A DNA stretch of 64,000 bases from Crocodylus rhombifer (lineage: Eukaryota; Chordata; Crocodylia; Crocodylidae). Of the stretch, positions 1 to 9,768 are shown piece after piece; the stretch's first letter is position 1, and every line of letters starts with the position of its first letter. The stretch is taken from positions 248,001-312,000 of the forward strand of contig JAVSML010000999.1 in the NCBI GenBank assembly GCA_038503035.1. The letters are read 5' to 3'. The position numbers and the translations under genes were made by a program. The notes under the pieces were generated by a model. It worked only from the letters and a program-made list of their open reading frames with translations, did not search any database and was not told where the DNA came from.

Positions 1-820
1 CCCCCCCGAATAGATGCCTGTATTGGATGGAACATGCTCAAATAAATTACTTTAAAACTGGTAAGCCTAAAGAAGAGATGCAACAAATACAGGTTCTGAT
101 AGATGACCAAATCTATATCCTAAATTCATTCCTGGTAAAGCACTGACTTAAGAAGGATAGCACCAGTGATGAATTGATATACAGAGAATGTTCCCATCTA
201 TGGATTAAATTGAACCTGTGGGGAAAAAAATCTCCCCTAAAATCCATATAGCACAGAAAAATCCACCCCCCCCCAAATCCATATAGCACAATATATTTAT
301 TACCCAGTTGAGCTTTTTTAAAACTTTGTTATTTGTGATTAGCCTGTCAGTGTTTTGCAGTGTAGTCTTTCTCTTAGAAGAGGAGAAGGATTTCGTTGTG
401 GGAACTTTTGGCTACAGTGAATGGAGCAGTTAGATAGTGTCCTTAGTCACAACCTTGATAAAAGAAAGCATATATAGCCTGTACCAGAAAGTCTTGTTCT
501 CTGTACAAAGTTGCCAACTGTTAGTAAATTTATGGACACTCAATAAATAAGAAGGCTGAAAATACTTGTCTGTAAATTCCATAAAAAATTTTGCCATCTG
601 TAAATCAGGAAGCAAAAAAGCTCTGCAAAAGCATGGAGCTTAGGAAAAAAAACTCTGTAGTTGGAAAGCAAGTTAGTTGCATAATTAAAGCACAGATGGA
701 GCACAGCATTGCTACCTGGTGTCTGAGTGGGAGTTCAGCACCCTAAAGGTGTTTAACATATTTGTAGGGCTTTGTGATGCTTGTGCTGCTTCTGGTGCTG
801 ACTCCCACTTATCTATAACA
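1..820. other. Unique AT-rich DNA, no gene seen
   Basis: No coding frame or known repeat was recognised. The only local structure is a 16-bp direct duplication (AAATCCATATAGCACA) at 240-255 and 275-290, separated by a C-run. Confidence 0.6.
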
Positions 821-869
821 CTTCTGGATGGCATATAGACAGACAGTGGTCTCTTTGGAGGTCTATACT

Positions 870-1140
870 GGGATGGAGGGAGTAAGGCTGGCAGGGGAAA
901 GACTGGGGGTGTGATGGGTAGGCAATATGGTACAGGGTACAGCTGCGGTACAAGGGAATGAGGGTGAGTAGAGGACCTCTATGATTGGGGCAGCACACTG
1001 TGGGGTGCAGTCAGGCATACCAAGGTATGAGAATGGATAGAGGACACCTGAGAGGGAGATGATATGGTACAGGTTGCAGCCAGGAATACCAGGGTGTAGG
1101 AGTGAGTAGAGGACTCCTAGAGTGGGGACAGCATGGTATA
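870..1140. repeat. 69-bp period minisatellite, about 3.5 diverged copies
   Basis: The anchor TAGAGGAC recurs at 969, 1038 and 1107, exactly 69 bases apart, and a more decayed copy precedes them. Each unit also carries a GGTACAGG or TGCAG-type segment and a GGGNNAGCA-type segment. Short open frames across this block arise because 69 is divisible by three; they show no protein similarity. Confidence 0.75.
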
Positions 1141-1171
1141 AATCCACTGTTGCAGTCACACAGGGCTGCCA

Positions 1172-1195
1172 AACCAAGATATATATATATATATT
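1172..1195. repeat. AT dinucleotide microsatellite
   Basis: A short run of alternating A and T follows the 69-bp minisatellite. Confidence 0.8.
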
Positions 1196-1253
1196 TACTG
1201 AAAGTAAAAATACAAAGCAGTAAAAAAAAACAAAACAAAAAAACCCCTTATCT

Positions 1254-1371
1254 GTCAGTAAAAGATATGACAGTAAATAAAATGGTCAGTAAATAAAAAA
1301 TAGAATAAAATGGTCACTAAATAAAATGGCCAGTAAAAAATATGGTCAGTAAAATATGGTCAGTAAAAAAA
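1254..1371. repeat. Short-period tandem array (GTCAGTAAAATATG-type unit)
   Basis: GTCAGTAAA or a one-base variant recurs about seven times with spacing varying between about 14 and 24 bases. The array is purine-rich on the plus strand and ends just before unique sequence. Confidence 0.75.
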
Positions 1372-1538
1372 TAATTTCTTTGGTAGGCAATCTTGAGTCT
1401 CTGGTACAATTCCTTCTTTGCTTACCTCTTGGTGCAAGTATAGGAATGTAGTAGTTTACTAATAGCCTTATACTGGCAAAACATCTCATGTTCTTTTTCT
1501 TTTGCCTCACACTCACTTGCTTATCCATGCTTGAAGTG

Positions 1539-1546
1539 GTAGTTAG
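1539..1546. repeat. Left 8-bp TSD of foldback hAT copy 1
   Basis: GTAGTTAG, repeated exactly at 2287-2294. Confidence 0.88.
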
Positions 1547-2286
1547 TAGGGCTTTGTGAAGCTTCAGTCCCTGATTCAATTTGGCAGAGATTCAGTCCAA
1601 TTCAGGGCTGAATCTCCAAAACCAAATCAAATCAGGAGACCCTTTAATCTCTCTGAATCAAATTGGAACCCTGTAAATTGATTCAGAGAGATTCAGAAAG
1701 AATCAGTGATTCAGACACAGATGCAGCTTTAAATGTTTTTTCTACATTCTGCAAGGTACCAGGAGGCTTGTGAATGCTGTGATGCTGGAACAGATGGAGG
1801 ATCCCACAGGAGTCTGATGGACTCCCCAGGACTCCCCAGTGTGCTTGGTAGGAGACCTGAAGTGGCTCAGAAGCACTTCTGGTCCATTTCCAGGTCCGCC
1901 AGGGAACACATGGGGCCTCACCCCCCTGGCTTGGTGACTGGTACCTCCTGGGTCTTGGGGGATTCCCAGAATCCTCCCAGAGTACTTCCAGTCCACTTCC
2001 AGGTTTGCCACCGAGCATGCAGGGCCCCTGCCACACTCCTGTGGGATGCTTCTTCCACCCCAGCATCACAGCAATCACAAGCCTCACCCGGTACCTTGAG
2101 GTATGTAGAAAAAACATTTAAATCTGTGTTTATGGTGGAACTGCAGATTCTTCAAATCAGCATCAAATCTTCAGATTCAGCTGAGTCAATCAGGGACAGA
2201 GATCCAAATCAACGAATCAAATCACTGTTCCCACTTTGGGCTGAATCCAAATCTGAATCAAATACGGCCCCTTTCGCACATGCCTA
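1547..2286. mobile_element. Foldback hAT-type DNA transposon, copy 1 (non-autonomous)
   Basis: The element starts TAGGGCTTTGTG and ends CACATGCCTA, so the termini are inverted. It is flanked by a perfect 8-bp target-site duplication, GTAGTTAG at 1539-1546 and 2287-2294. An 8-bp duplication is the hallmark of the hAT superfamily. Most of the element is self-complementary: the 20 bases at 1728-1747 are perfectly inverted at 2103-2122, and similarity continues inward past GGTACC through about 100 bases (TTGTGAATGCTGTGATGCTG and its inverse). The outer arms are packed with GATTCAG/CTGAATC motifs, resembling the subterminal repeats that hAT transposases bind. No transposase frame is present, so movement would have needed an enzyme supplied elsewhere. 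Related copies lie at 34528, 39830 and 63720. Confidence 0.88.
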
Positions 2287-2431
2287 GTAGTTAGCCATGT
2301 TAGTCTGAAGTCAGTCATAAGGCAGGGTGGATATGCACCTTCATGGACATCTACATCTACGCCTGTGTCTAAATTTACATCTGGCAGAGATGAAGGTAAA
2401 GACAAAGGTATATATTTACATATATAGGGAT

Positions 2432-2512
2432 AGGGATGATCCTGCCTTAGAGCGGATTGGACTAGATGATGTTTGAAGGTCCCTTCCAGCCCCACTTGAT
2501 TTCTGTGATCTC
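2432..2512 (+). mobile_element. CR1 LINE 3' terminal fragment
   Basis: The segment contains GGACTAGATGAT followed by AAGGTCCCTTCCAGCCC and a TTTCTGTGAT-like tail, the conserved CR1 3' untranslated end in sense orientation. Only about 80 bases remain, typical of severe 5' truncation. There is no coding part. Confidence 0.75.
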
Positions 2513-5450
2513 TCTCACTAAGTTAATCTATGAAGGTTCATATCTACTCCATCTATGGTTCCCAGGGCATTGACAAGAGGAGGAATAGAAGCAGAGCCAA
2601 AACTTTTAACTCTTTTCTCCATCATCTAAGGTAGCTGAGGGAGTTAATTAGCATGGCAGCTGCTTATTCCTACATATTTAGCAACTGTGTAGATGAAGGC
2701 AGTAGAACGACCAGTGCCATTTTACAGTCCTGTGTAGGGCTATAAAGTCCAAGATGTAATTTAGCTCTGTTTTTTGATGTAGGGGTTCTTACTTGATAGA
2801 AAATGATATTTTTTGGTAAGTCAGTGAAGTAATTTGTGGCTCTACCTTATATTTCTTCCACTCACAAAGCTGCTGTTAAACATTCCTTGTGAGTAAAGGT
2901 GAAATGCAGTGTCTGGCTCTTGATAGTTATGTATAGATCTTCATTCTTTCTTTGAAAAAATAAGATAAAAATATATTTCTCCATTCATGGAATATCTTAA
3001 ATATTAGGCAAATGAAGAAAACACAATTTGACTCTTGTCTAACAACTCAGAAACTGTCCTATAAACCCCAGGTATATTTGCAATACTTAAACATTATAAA
3101 ACATACAAAGATCAAAGAGAATTCCCTTTTTTACTTTATTGCCCAATGCTTTATTGCATTACTATTTTTGTATCATCATACACTATATTCTGTTTTGTTT
3201 TAACTGGTAGAATACATAATTATTGTGTGCTTTTTACCAAAAATATTAATTATGCACATTTTATTATTGTATTATATGTAATTTTATTGTTCATGTTATT
3301 CAATGAAAGCTGTAAGTAAACTACTACTACTATTTATATTCTGGGGTATCTGGAAGTAAAAGAAAATGCAGTTAACCATTTCCTACAAAGAAACTACCTA
3401 TACTTTTAGAAGTGATGCAGCATATATAATTGGATGGTTAGGGGATGGTGGAGTGAAATGAAAATACCAGTCTGCCTCAGTTATTTCCCTGTCCAAACTT
3501 GGAAGTTTCACCAAGAGTTAGTGTGGAAGTGCTAAAACTAGAAAAAAATATGCACTTTGAAAGAGCATTTAAACCCATAGATTACTGATGGTTGCATTAT
3601 ATAGTATTTGCTTGCAGTTTGCCTCAGGGTAATAGAACTGCTGACTGGATATGGTTTTGGTGATTTATTCAAACTCAGACATCTTTAAGGTTGACTAAAT
3701 ATTATTATAGTGTTATGAATTCTTTTATAAATCCACTGACTAAAATAATTTATAATGATTGAATTTCTAAATTCAGGTGAATTATCATTGCTGTACATAT
3801 AGATAAGCTGCAGTGCCAATGGATACTGAAGTGAATAATGCAACAAATAGAATTATAAGGTCTTGAAAATCTTCCTCTGAGTCAGGAGCAGTTTGAATAG
3901 TTTTCCCCCAGTGATTCACAACTCATGTGTTGCCCACAAGTATTAATCCATTCTGAAAAAAAAGGATGGGAACAGGGAAGGAGGAGGAAAATTAAGAGAA
4001 AGGACTGAAAGAAACTTATTTTTAAAAAATTAAATGGCCTTACAGGTTTTGCCTTTAGTTGCATTCTTTTTGGTAGTTTTCCATTTGGCAATTTAACTGG
4101 ATGTAGTTTTGAATAGAATAAGTAATTGTCAGACGTGTCTGACACATTGTAAATATTGTAGGATTTTGTTCTCACTAGGCTTTTTGCCTTTCAGATTAAT
4201 ATTTTATTCCCTACCAGTTTTACCTTAAACTATGTTGTGCCTATGGGGAAAGAGGACACCTTAGCCAAAAACTTCATCAATCTGATCTATTGCACCTGTC
4301 ATTGAGTTATCTGTACGCTGATGTGAGCCAACAGGAATGAGTGTAAATGGACCAATGGATAATTTCATGCCTAGGTAGTCACTACCAAGCAATGAAGGTA
4401 ATACTATGCCCTACTTACACATTTCAGTAGTAACTTCATGTGAATTTCTATTTCACTGATGATGCTATTAAAAATTACAAAGCCATGTCATTTTAAGAAA
4501 CCTAACAAAAACATGATGACCTTATTTTCTTCATAATTAGAATGGGGGCAGAATGATAAACAAACAAGAATAATAAAAAACAATAGCTTAACACTGAAAT
4601 TAATGGGAGTTTTTTTTTTCTAAACACAGGGCAAGGTGCTTAAACCCTAAATATGATATAAACATCTAACATTCCTAATATTTCCAGCTGATATTTTAAA
4701 AATGTTCTTGTTAGACTGATATTTGGAGTTTAGTCATTTTGATCCAGGGACCAAATCCCAATTTTAAAACTCCATCCGTTACTAAAATTGCTGATCCACT
4801 GAAAAGGTACTTTCTAAAAGAATCATTTTAATCTCATCCCTGGAATACATTGATCCCTTCTGCTGTTATAAAAACAGAGACACAGCTAACCTAGACAAAT
4901 ACTAATGCACCTGGCTTGTCCTATTTACTGTGAGTTCAAAGCATATAGTCACATATTTTCAAAACCTAAGCTACAGTTATTCTCTTTGACATTTATCCAC
5001 ATCCTTGACAATAAGGTAACCAAAAGTGGTCAGAAGCAGTATGTTTTTACTGTAATTAAGGAGGGAAAACTTTGGCAGGGCTAATTCATGAATAAGATAT
5101 TTTCTTGCTATCTTATTAACTTCTAAGTTGCATGTAAAATTTAGATCATAGGCATCATAGTTAAATAAAGAACCACTTAAGTAGGATAGGAAATAAACAG
5201 CACAAGAATTATTGCACCCTGAATGTTTCCTTGTGGTTCCCCCTTTGCTATGGAAACTTGGTAGTGATTTATTTGTCTGACTTACTTGGATTTCAAAAGT
5301 AAAGGAAGTATTTTGTGCTTTCAAGTAAAAGAATGCGGGGAAGCAATGAGGCTCTATTATTAGTGAGGGTTTAAGTTTCTGTATAGTGGTAGTAGAATGC
5401 AGTCTCTCCTAACTTTATCTGTAGTAAGTGAATGAATGGAATAAGGGGCT
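2513..5450. other. Unique AT-rich DNA, no gene seen
   Basis: About 2.9 kb without recognisable coding similarity, tandem arrays or element termini. Stops are frequent in all frames and the longest open frames (about 60-115 codons) have no family resemblance. It may be intronic or intergenic. Confidence 0.55.
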
Positions 5451-5456
5451 GTAGGG

Positions 5457-5622
5457 CAAAACATTTGACAGATTGTGCACTACCAATTTAAAATGTTACA
5501 ACCTTAAGTACCACCAGCAATTTTTTTCATATAAAGTAATTATAATAAATCTGTTAATGCGTACCACTGACAGGTTGCCTGCGTACCATTGGTGGTACCC
5601 ATACCACAGGTGGGAACTGCTG
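5457..5622. mobile_element. Small hAT-like MITE
   Basis: The right end reads GGTGGGAACTGCTG, resembling the inverse of the CAGCAGTTCCCACC-type hAT terminus. Flanks are CTGTAGGG at 5449-5456 and CTGTAGGA at 5623-5630, a 7/8 target-site duplication. The left terminus (CAAAACATTTG) is poorly preserved, so the family assignment rests on the right end and the duplication. Confidence 0.55.
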
Positions 5623-5812
5623 CTGTAGGATCTTTCTCACTGTATACATGATGCCCTGCAAATTGTACTAGTTAACTTTGTCTACAGAGGTGGCTCTCAG
5701 CCTTTTAGATTCAAGGCATCCCTCAGAAAATGCCAGCTTTTAGCTTTCACTCATTTTTTTTTATTAGGGAAAAGTAATACAGCAATTTTTTCTATTGCAA
5801 AGAACTCAAGGG

Positions 5813-6575
5813 CTAGGTACAGACAGTCAAAAAGCCTGAGGCTGAATCAATTCAGTCTTTGCAGGGTAATATAAGCTATAGAGATTGAACTGAGAAACGA
5901 CTGGACACGCATATACTTTTGATTCAGGAAATGCAGCCACACGTCTGCAGTGGCTCAGGTCAGAAGCATGGCTGTCTGGCACGTAGCTAGCATCGGCTGT
6001 ATGTTTGATTCCTCTTCCTGTTGCCCCTGAGGTCTCTGGGATTTTCAGTCCAGAATCACAGCAGCAAGGTTGCTCATCACTTCTTCTTCCTGCTTCCAGT
6101 TGCCTCTGGGATTTGTAGTCCACAGTCATGACCAGCAGTAACTTTCATTAAAGTTAGCAGGGCAGGGCAGGGCAAGGCAGCTCTGTACTTGGAAGAAGTG
6201 GGATTTAATTGGGGGAAAGGGAGTTTAACACCCACCCTCCCCTGGCTCCAGATCCCAGCCAGGGTTTGCCTGGGTGGAGCCCAGTCACTGCCTCACCCCC
6301 TGCAACCCATCTCTGCTGGAGCAAGCAGCACAACCCAGTCCAGGGCTGGAAAGCATGCTGGGATGCTGATTTAACTTAAACCACGAAGGGGTCTGAGACA
6401 GAAGTTTCATAAACCGGTTTGACCCAAATCAGTTTAGTTACATACAATCAGGTTTATCTTAAACCAGTTTTGGCCATTTTTAAACTGTTTTATGTGCACT
6501 GAACTTCTGTTCTCTTACAAGTTTAAACTAGTTTTTGATTACTTTAGCTAGTTTATGTGTAACTTCTGTCTCTAG
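5813..6575 (+). mobile_element. CTAGGGACAGA-family inverted-repeat element, copy 1 (nested)
   Basis: It starts CTAGGTACAGACAG and ends CTTCTGTCTCTAG, so both termini carry the inverse of one another. A conserved segment TTTTGATTCNGGAAATGCA lies about 105 bases inside the left end and a CTGCAGTGGCTCAGG segment follows; both recur in the copies at 20330, 29041, 46564 and 56576. The right-hand 170 bases hold repeated AAACCAGTTT/AAACTGGTTT palindromes. The core is GC-rich and has no transposase frame. A target-site duplication was not found, so the superfamily is left open. Confidence 0.65.
6160..6182. repeat. GGCAG pentamer run
   Basis: Four near-perfect GGGCA units in the core of the surrounding element. 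Confidence 0.6.
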
Positions 6576-6759
6576 CCTTAAAAAATCACAACAAATCAGA
6601 TTAAAAAAAAAATGATTCTTATGAGAAATCTCTGGGTTTATCTTGTGAATCATGTTTCCATATCTAACAGTGCTAACATTATGTGGCATACTGTGGTATC
6701 CCTGAAAGGATCTCAAGGCACCCTGGAGTGCTGTAGCGCCCTGGTTAAGAATCACTGGT

Positions 6760-7700
6760 TTGCAGGCTTCCTAGATACTTTGGTGCTTTTAAAGAAAAAC
6801 AGGAACAATGATTTAAGTTAGCTCTGAGGATCTGTAGTTTGTAATTATTTGCTGTGAAATAAAATTGGTGGTCATTGAGAACTCTTACTCAAAGTGGTGT
6901 CCTTTCATCCTCTCCAAGCCCCAAGGCTGAGAAGGAATCATTTAAAGCTTTATACTGTATTAGTGCTCCACTTTTTTTACTATCCCCTTAGGCTACAGGT
7001 GTCCAAACTTTGCCTGAAGGGAGTATCAATAGCATGCTGAAATCATTAGTTTACTTGGCATAAAATAGAACTTAGCAGTCATCTTGTTAGCAGTAGAACT
7101 ACTGTCATCTTGTTTATGAATGAGTGGCTAATAAAGATTCTGAGTTTTTTCATGCAGTGTTTTGGTTTCTTGTGAACATATCAGCTTAGGATAATTGTTC
7201 AGTAGTGTATTCAGTGACCTATATTCACCTCTGGCTGCCTTTACATAAAATGTGGTTATCCAACTGCAGCTCTATTTGTCCTGCAGTTCATACTTGAACT
7301 GGTCTATGAAACTTTATTTTTAGTTTAGATCCTCTGGTGATGGAATAAACAGCTAGGACACACATCAGTCATCAAAAGACCCCACTGGCAATGGAGCATC
7401 CTACCAGGCTCAAGTTAATTTTCTTTTCTAGTTTGTTATTTCTGAGTATCCTATATGAACATTCCAATGATTTAAATTCAGAATATTTTTTAATTGAATG
7501 TTAGCGATGGTAGAAATTTTCCACAGAAAATACGAGCTTAGCTATCTAATGGACATTATGTACCTTAGCTATATAATGTGCACCACTTAAACCACCATTT
7601 GTCTTTGAATTGTTTTGTTATGAATTTTCTGACAGAAGAAATTTCTTATACTGAAAAAGATAATCACAATTTCCCTTGTAAGCGAAGGTTCTAAAGAAAC
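6760..7700. other. Mostly unique DNA with a possible hAT tail fragment
   Basis: A short segment near 6993 (CAGGTGTCCAAACTTTG) resembles one hAT terminus, but no partner end was found. The remainder is AT-rich with no coding similarity. Confidence 0.45.
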
Positions 7701-7785
7701 AGCCATAAGTGTGAGTTCGATGCCGAATTATATAAGGACTGAATCAAGCACAGGCTCAGACCTGGATGTTCAATTTAAAAAAACT

Positions 7786-7791
7786 TTTATT
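7786..7791 (-). terminator. LTR polyadenylation signal AATAAA
   Basis: Plus-strand TTTATT reads AATAAA on the minus strand, in context CAATAAAAG, about 77 bases from the LTR 3' end. This is the feature that sets LTR orientation. Confidence 0.7.
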
Positions 7792-8129
7792 GTTTCACAA
7801 AGTCATAAACTAAAGGAGGTCTGTTGGTTCATGAGGTTCCCAAATCAAGCCCTTGCTTTCCAACCCGGAGGCTAGGTGCGGCTGCCTGATTCACTAGTCT
7901 CAGAACTGGTCAACAGCTCATTTAAAAGGAGTCCCTTATCTTTTTTTAGACAAAAGATACAAAACTGTCCCCCTCTGACAGTGAGGCATCTAACATAACT
8001 TTACTATTACTTATATATAATAACACATATACATATGTATTTCTAATTCTTACTTCTATTGGTTATTTAGTTAACTTATCTGTATTATAATATCAGGTGA
8101 TACGCTCTGTATTATAATTTTTACGCTGC

Positions 8130-8215
8130 TTATGTTAATTCTTAATGACCTTTATGTTTCTTATGTTAATTCTCAATAACCTTTATGTTTTTTATGTTAA
8201 TTCTTATGTTTTGCT
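8130..8215. repeat. 31-bp tandem repeat within LTR copy A
   Basis: TTATGTTAATTCT starts at 8130, 8161 and 8192, exactly 31 bases apart, giving about 2.7 copies. In LTR orientation the array lies in the upstream (U3) half, where retroviral enhancers are often tandemly duplicated. Confidence 0.8.
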
Positions 8216-8341
8216 GTTTTTAGCAGGGTTAAAAGGTCAAGGCTTACATAATATGCGGTTCTTTTTCATCATTGCGGTTTAGCCATGCGGTTTCCTGTTT
8301 TAACAATATAAGCTGCTTGCTTGCAATTTTTACCATTGTCC

Positions 8342-8383
8342 AAGGGTCAGAAGGTCAGCATTTTCATCTAAGGGTCAGAAGGT
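8342..8383. repeat. 28-bp direct repeat within LTR copy A
   Basis: AAGGGTCAGAAGGT occurs at 8342-8355 and 8370-8383. It lies in the presumed U3 region of the solo LTR. Confidence 0.75.
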
Positions 8384-8497
8384 GATTACCAGAATGTCAG
8401 TTGCTGACTCCTCAACCTCCTTGAAGCATTCTGGGAGTTTTTGTGTATTGTTCTTAATGCTAGGCCTTGCTTAGCATAAGCACTCTCTCACAATAAG

Positions 8498-9494
8498 GCT
8501 TGTGAGAGCAGCTGGGGTTTTACTTACAACTATACATCTAGTCCCACTTTCTTGATTACTTAAGTTACATTTGTCATAGCCACCTTGGGGAAAAAGTATC
8601 TGAGCACTTGTTCACATAATGGAGAGCAAGAGAAATTATAGAGGCCTGTCTACATGGAAATAGTGAAGACATTTATCAGATTTTCAGCTTGAGTCATACT
8701 TTGAATGTAGCATGAAAGAAAAGTGCTCAGAATCAGAATCTTAAGTGGACATTCCCTTTAAAGCCATTTTTTTTTCATTTCCTGAGGATCCATGTAAAAT
8801 AACTGAAAATGATGAAGGCATATAAGCTACTTTGGGATAATGTTTTCTTTATCTAAATATACTTTTAAATGTAGAATTTCAAAAGATAAAGTAAAACTAA
8901 TTCCTTCTGACCTTTAGGGAAAGTAAAAAGAGATGATTTTAAAGTAGATAGAAGTGTCAAACTTCCATCCTCCCCCTCCCCCCCCCAACTTCCCGGGGCA
9001 GATCCATACTACAAAGAGACTCATAAATTGGATCTGGACCCGCCTCCAGCAGCAGAAAAAGTGGTATTAATCACCATGGATTTCTAATCTGTAGGAATTG
9101 AAGCACCTGTTACTCACCCCTCCATTGCTCACCCCCAAGGGCTCCATATGCTAGAATTTGGCACTGGTCCCCACCCCACTTATAACATACCCAAATATCT
9201 TATTCAGCTTGTGAACCATTTCTTTGACACCTTTGATTTAAGGAAAGAGATTGAAAATTGCTGATTTAATTAGTATCTGACCAGTATCTAAAACCTTTCC
9301 AACTTCTAAAGGTTTCAAGATCTAGGATCCAAATTTAGCACTTTCAACTAATTTCTGATTTCAGTGATAATTTAAACCTTACATTCTAACTATATAAAGT
9401 CACTTTAGTGAAGAAAGGTCCATTGCCTAGAGTGTCAAAACACTTTCAAAATGCAGTTTGGCACTATAACCAGTTGCATATTAATTGAGAGATA
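8498..9494. other. Unique DNA, no gene seen
   Basis: The stretch includes a C-rich run near 8971-8990 but no recognisable element ends or coding similarity. Confidence 0.5.
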
Positions 9495-9581
9495 TAGATT
9501 TCATAGACATAAGGGCTGGAAGGGACCTCGGGAGATCATCGAGTCCAGCCCCCTGCCCAAAGGGCACGAAGTCAGCTGGGG

Positions 9582-9768
9582 TCATAGGATCCCAGCAAGA
9601 TAAGCATCCAATTTAATCTTGAAGGTGTTCAATGTAGGTGCTTGAACCACCTCCGCTGGCAGACTGTTCCAGACCTTGGGGGCTCGGACAGTAAAGAAAT
9701 TCTTCCTTATGTCCAGCCTGAAACGGTCTTGCAGGAGTTTGTGACCGTTCGACCTCGTCATCCCTTGG
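9582..9768 (-). pseudogene. CR1 ORF2 C-terminal remnant after frameshift
   Basis: In a different minus-strand frame from the main open frame, residues read RFRLDIRKNFFTVR, WNSLPAEVV and an LAGIL end before the stop, the conserved CR1 ORF2 C-terminus. It joins the 557-codon frame at a one-base-type shift near 9766. Its preservation shows that the frameshift is recent relative to the rest of the element. Confidence 0.85.

Larger units (their letters stand above)
5685..6757. mobile_element. Decayed hAT-like element, interrupted by another element
   Basis: The left end CAGAGGTGGCTCTCAGCC and right end GGTTAAGAATCACTG match the classic hAT terminal pattern CAGNGGTTCTCAACC in inverse orientation. 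A GGCATCCCTCAG segment near the left end faces a related GGCACCCTGGAG segment near the right end. The middle is split by a separate inverted-repeat element at 5813-6575; without it the host would be about 310 bp. A clean 8-bp duplication could not be confirmed at the flanks. Confidence 0.6.
7710..8492 (-). mobile_element. Solo LTR of an endogenous retrovirus, copy A
   Basis: The element begins TGTGAG and ends CTCACA, a perfect 6-bp inverted terminus of the retroviral TG...CA type. It is flanked by a 5-bp target-site duplication, ATAAG at 7705-7709 and 8493-8497. On the minus strand a polyadenylation signal AATAAA lies at 7786-7791, about 80 bases before the 3' end, as expected for R-U5. A stretch near 7830-7935 matches the LTR at 48767-49773 (GAGCTGTTGACCAG, ACTAGTGA, CAACAGAC), so both belong to related families. 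No internal gag, pol or env region is attached: this is the product of LTR-LTR recombination. The upstream half carries 31-bp and 28-bp direct repeats. Confidence 0.85.

Noticed and set aside
1733..2287. 184-codon open frame on the plus strand in foldback hAT copy 1, with minus-strand frames over the same interval
   Set aside because: Both strands give open frames because the element is self-complementary and stop-poor in its GC-rich core; no family similarity.
6993..7030. CAGGTGTCCAAACTTTG as a hAT end
   Set aside because: Only one terminus is visible and no matching inverse end or 8-bp duplication was found nearby.
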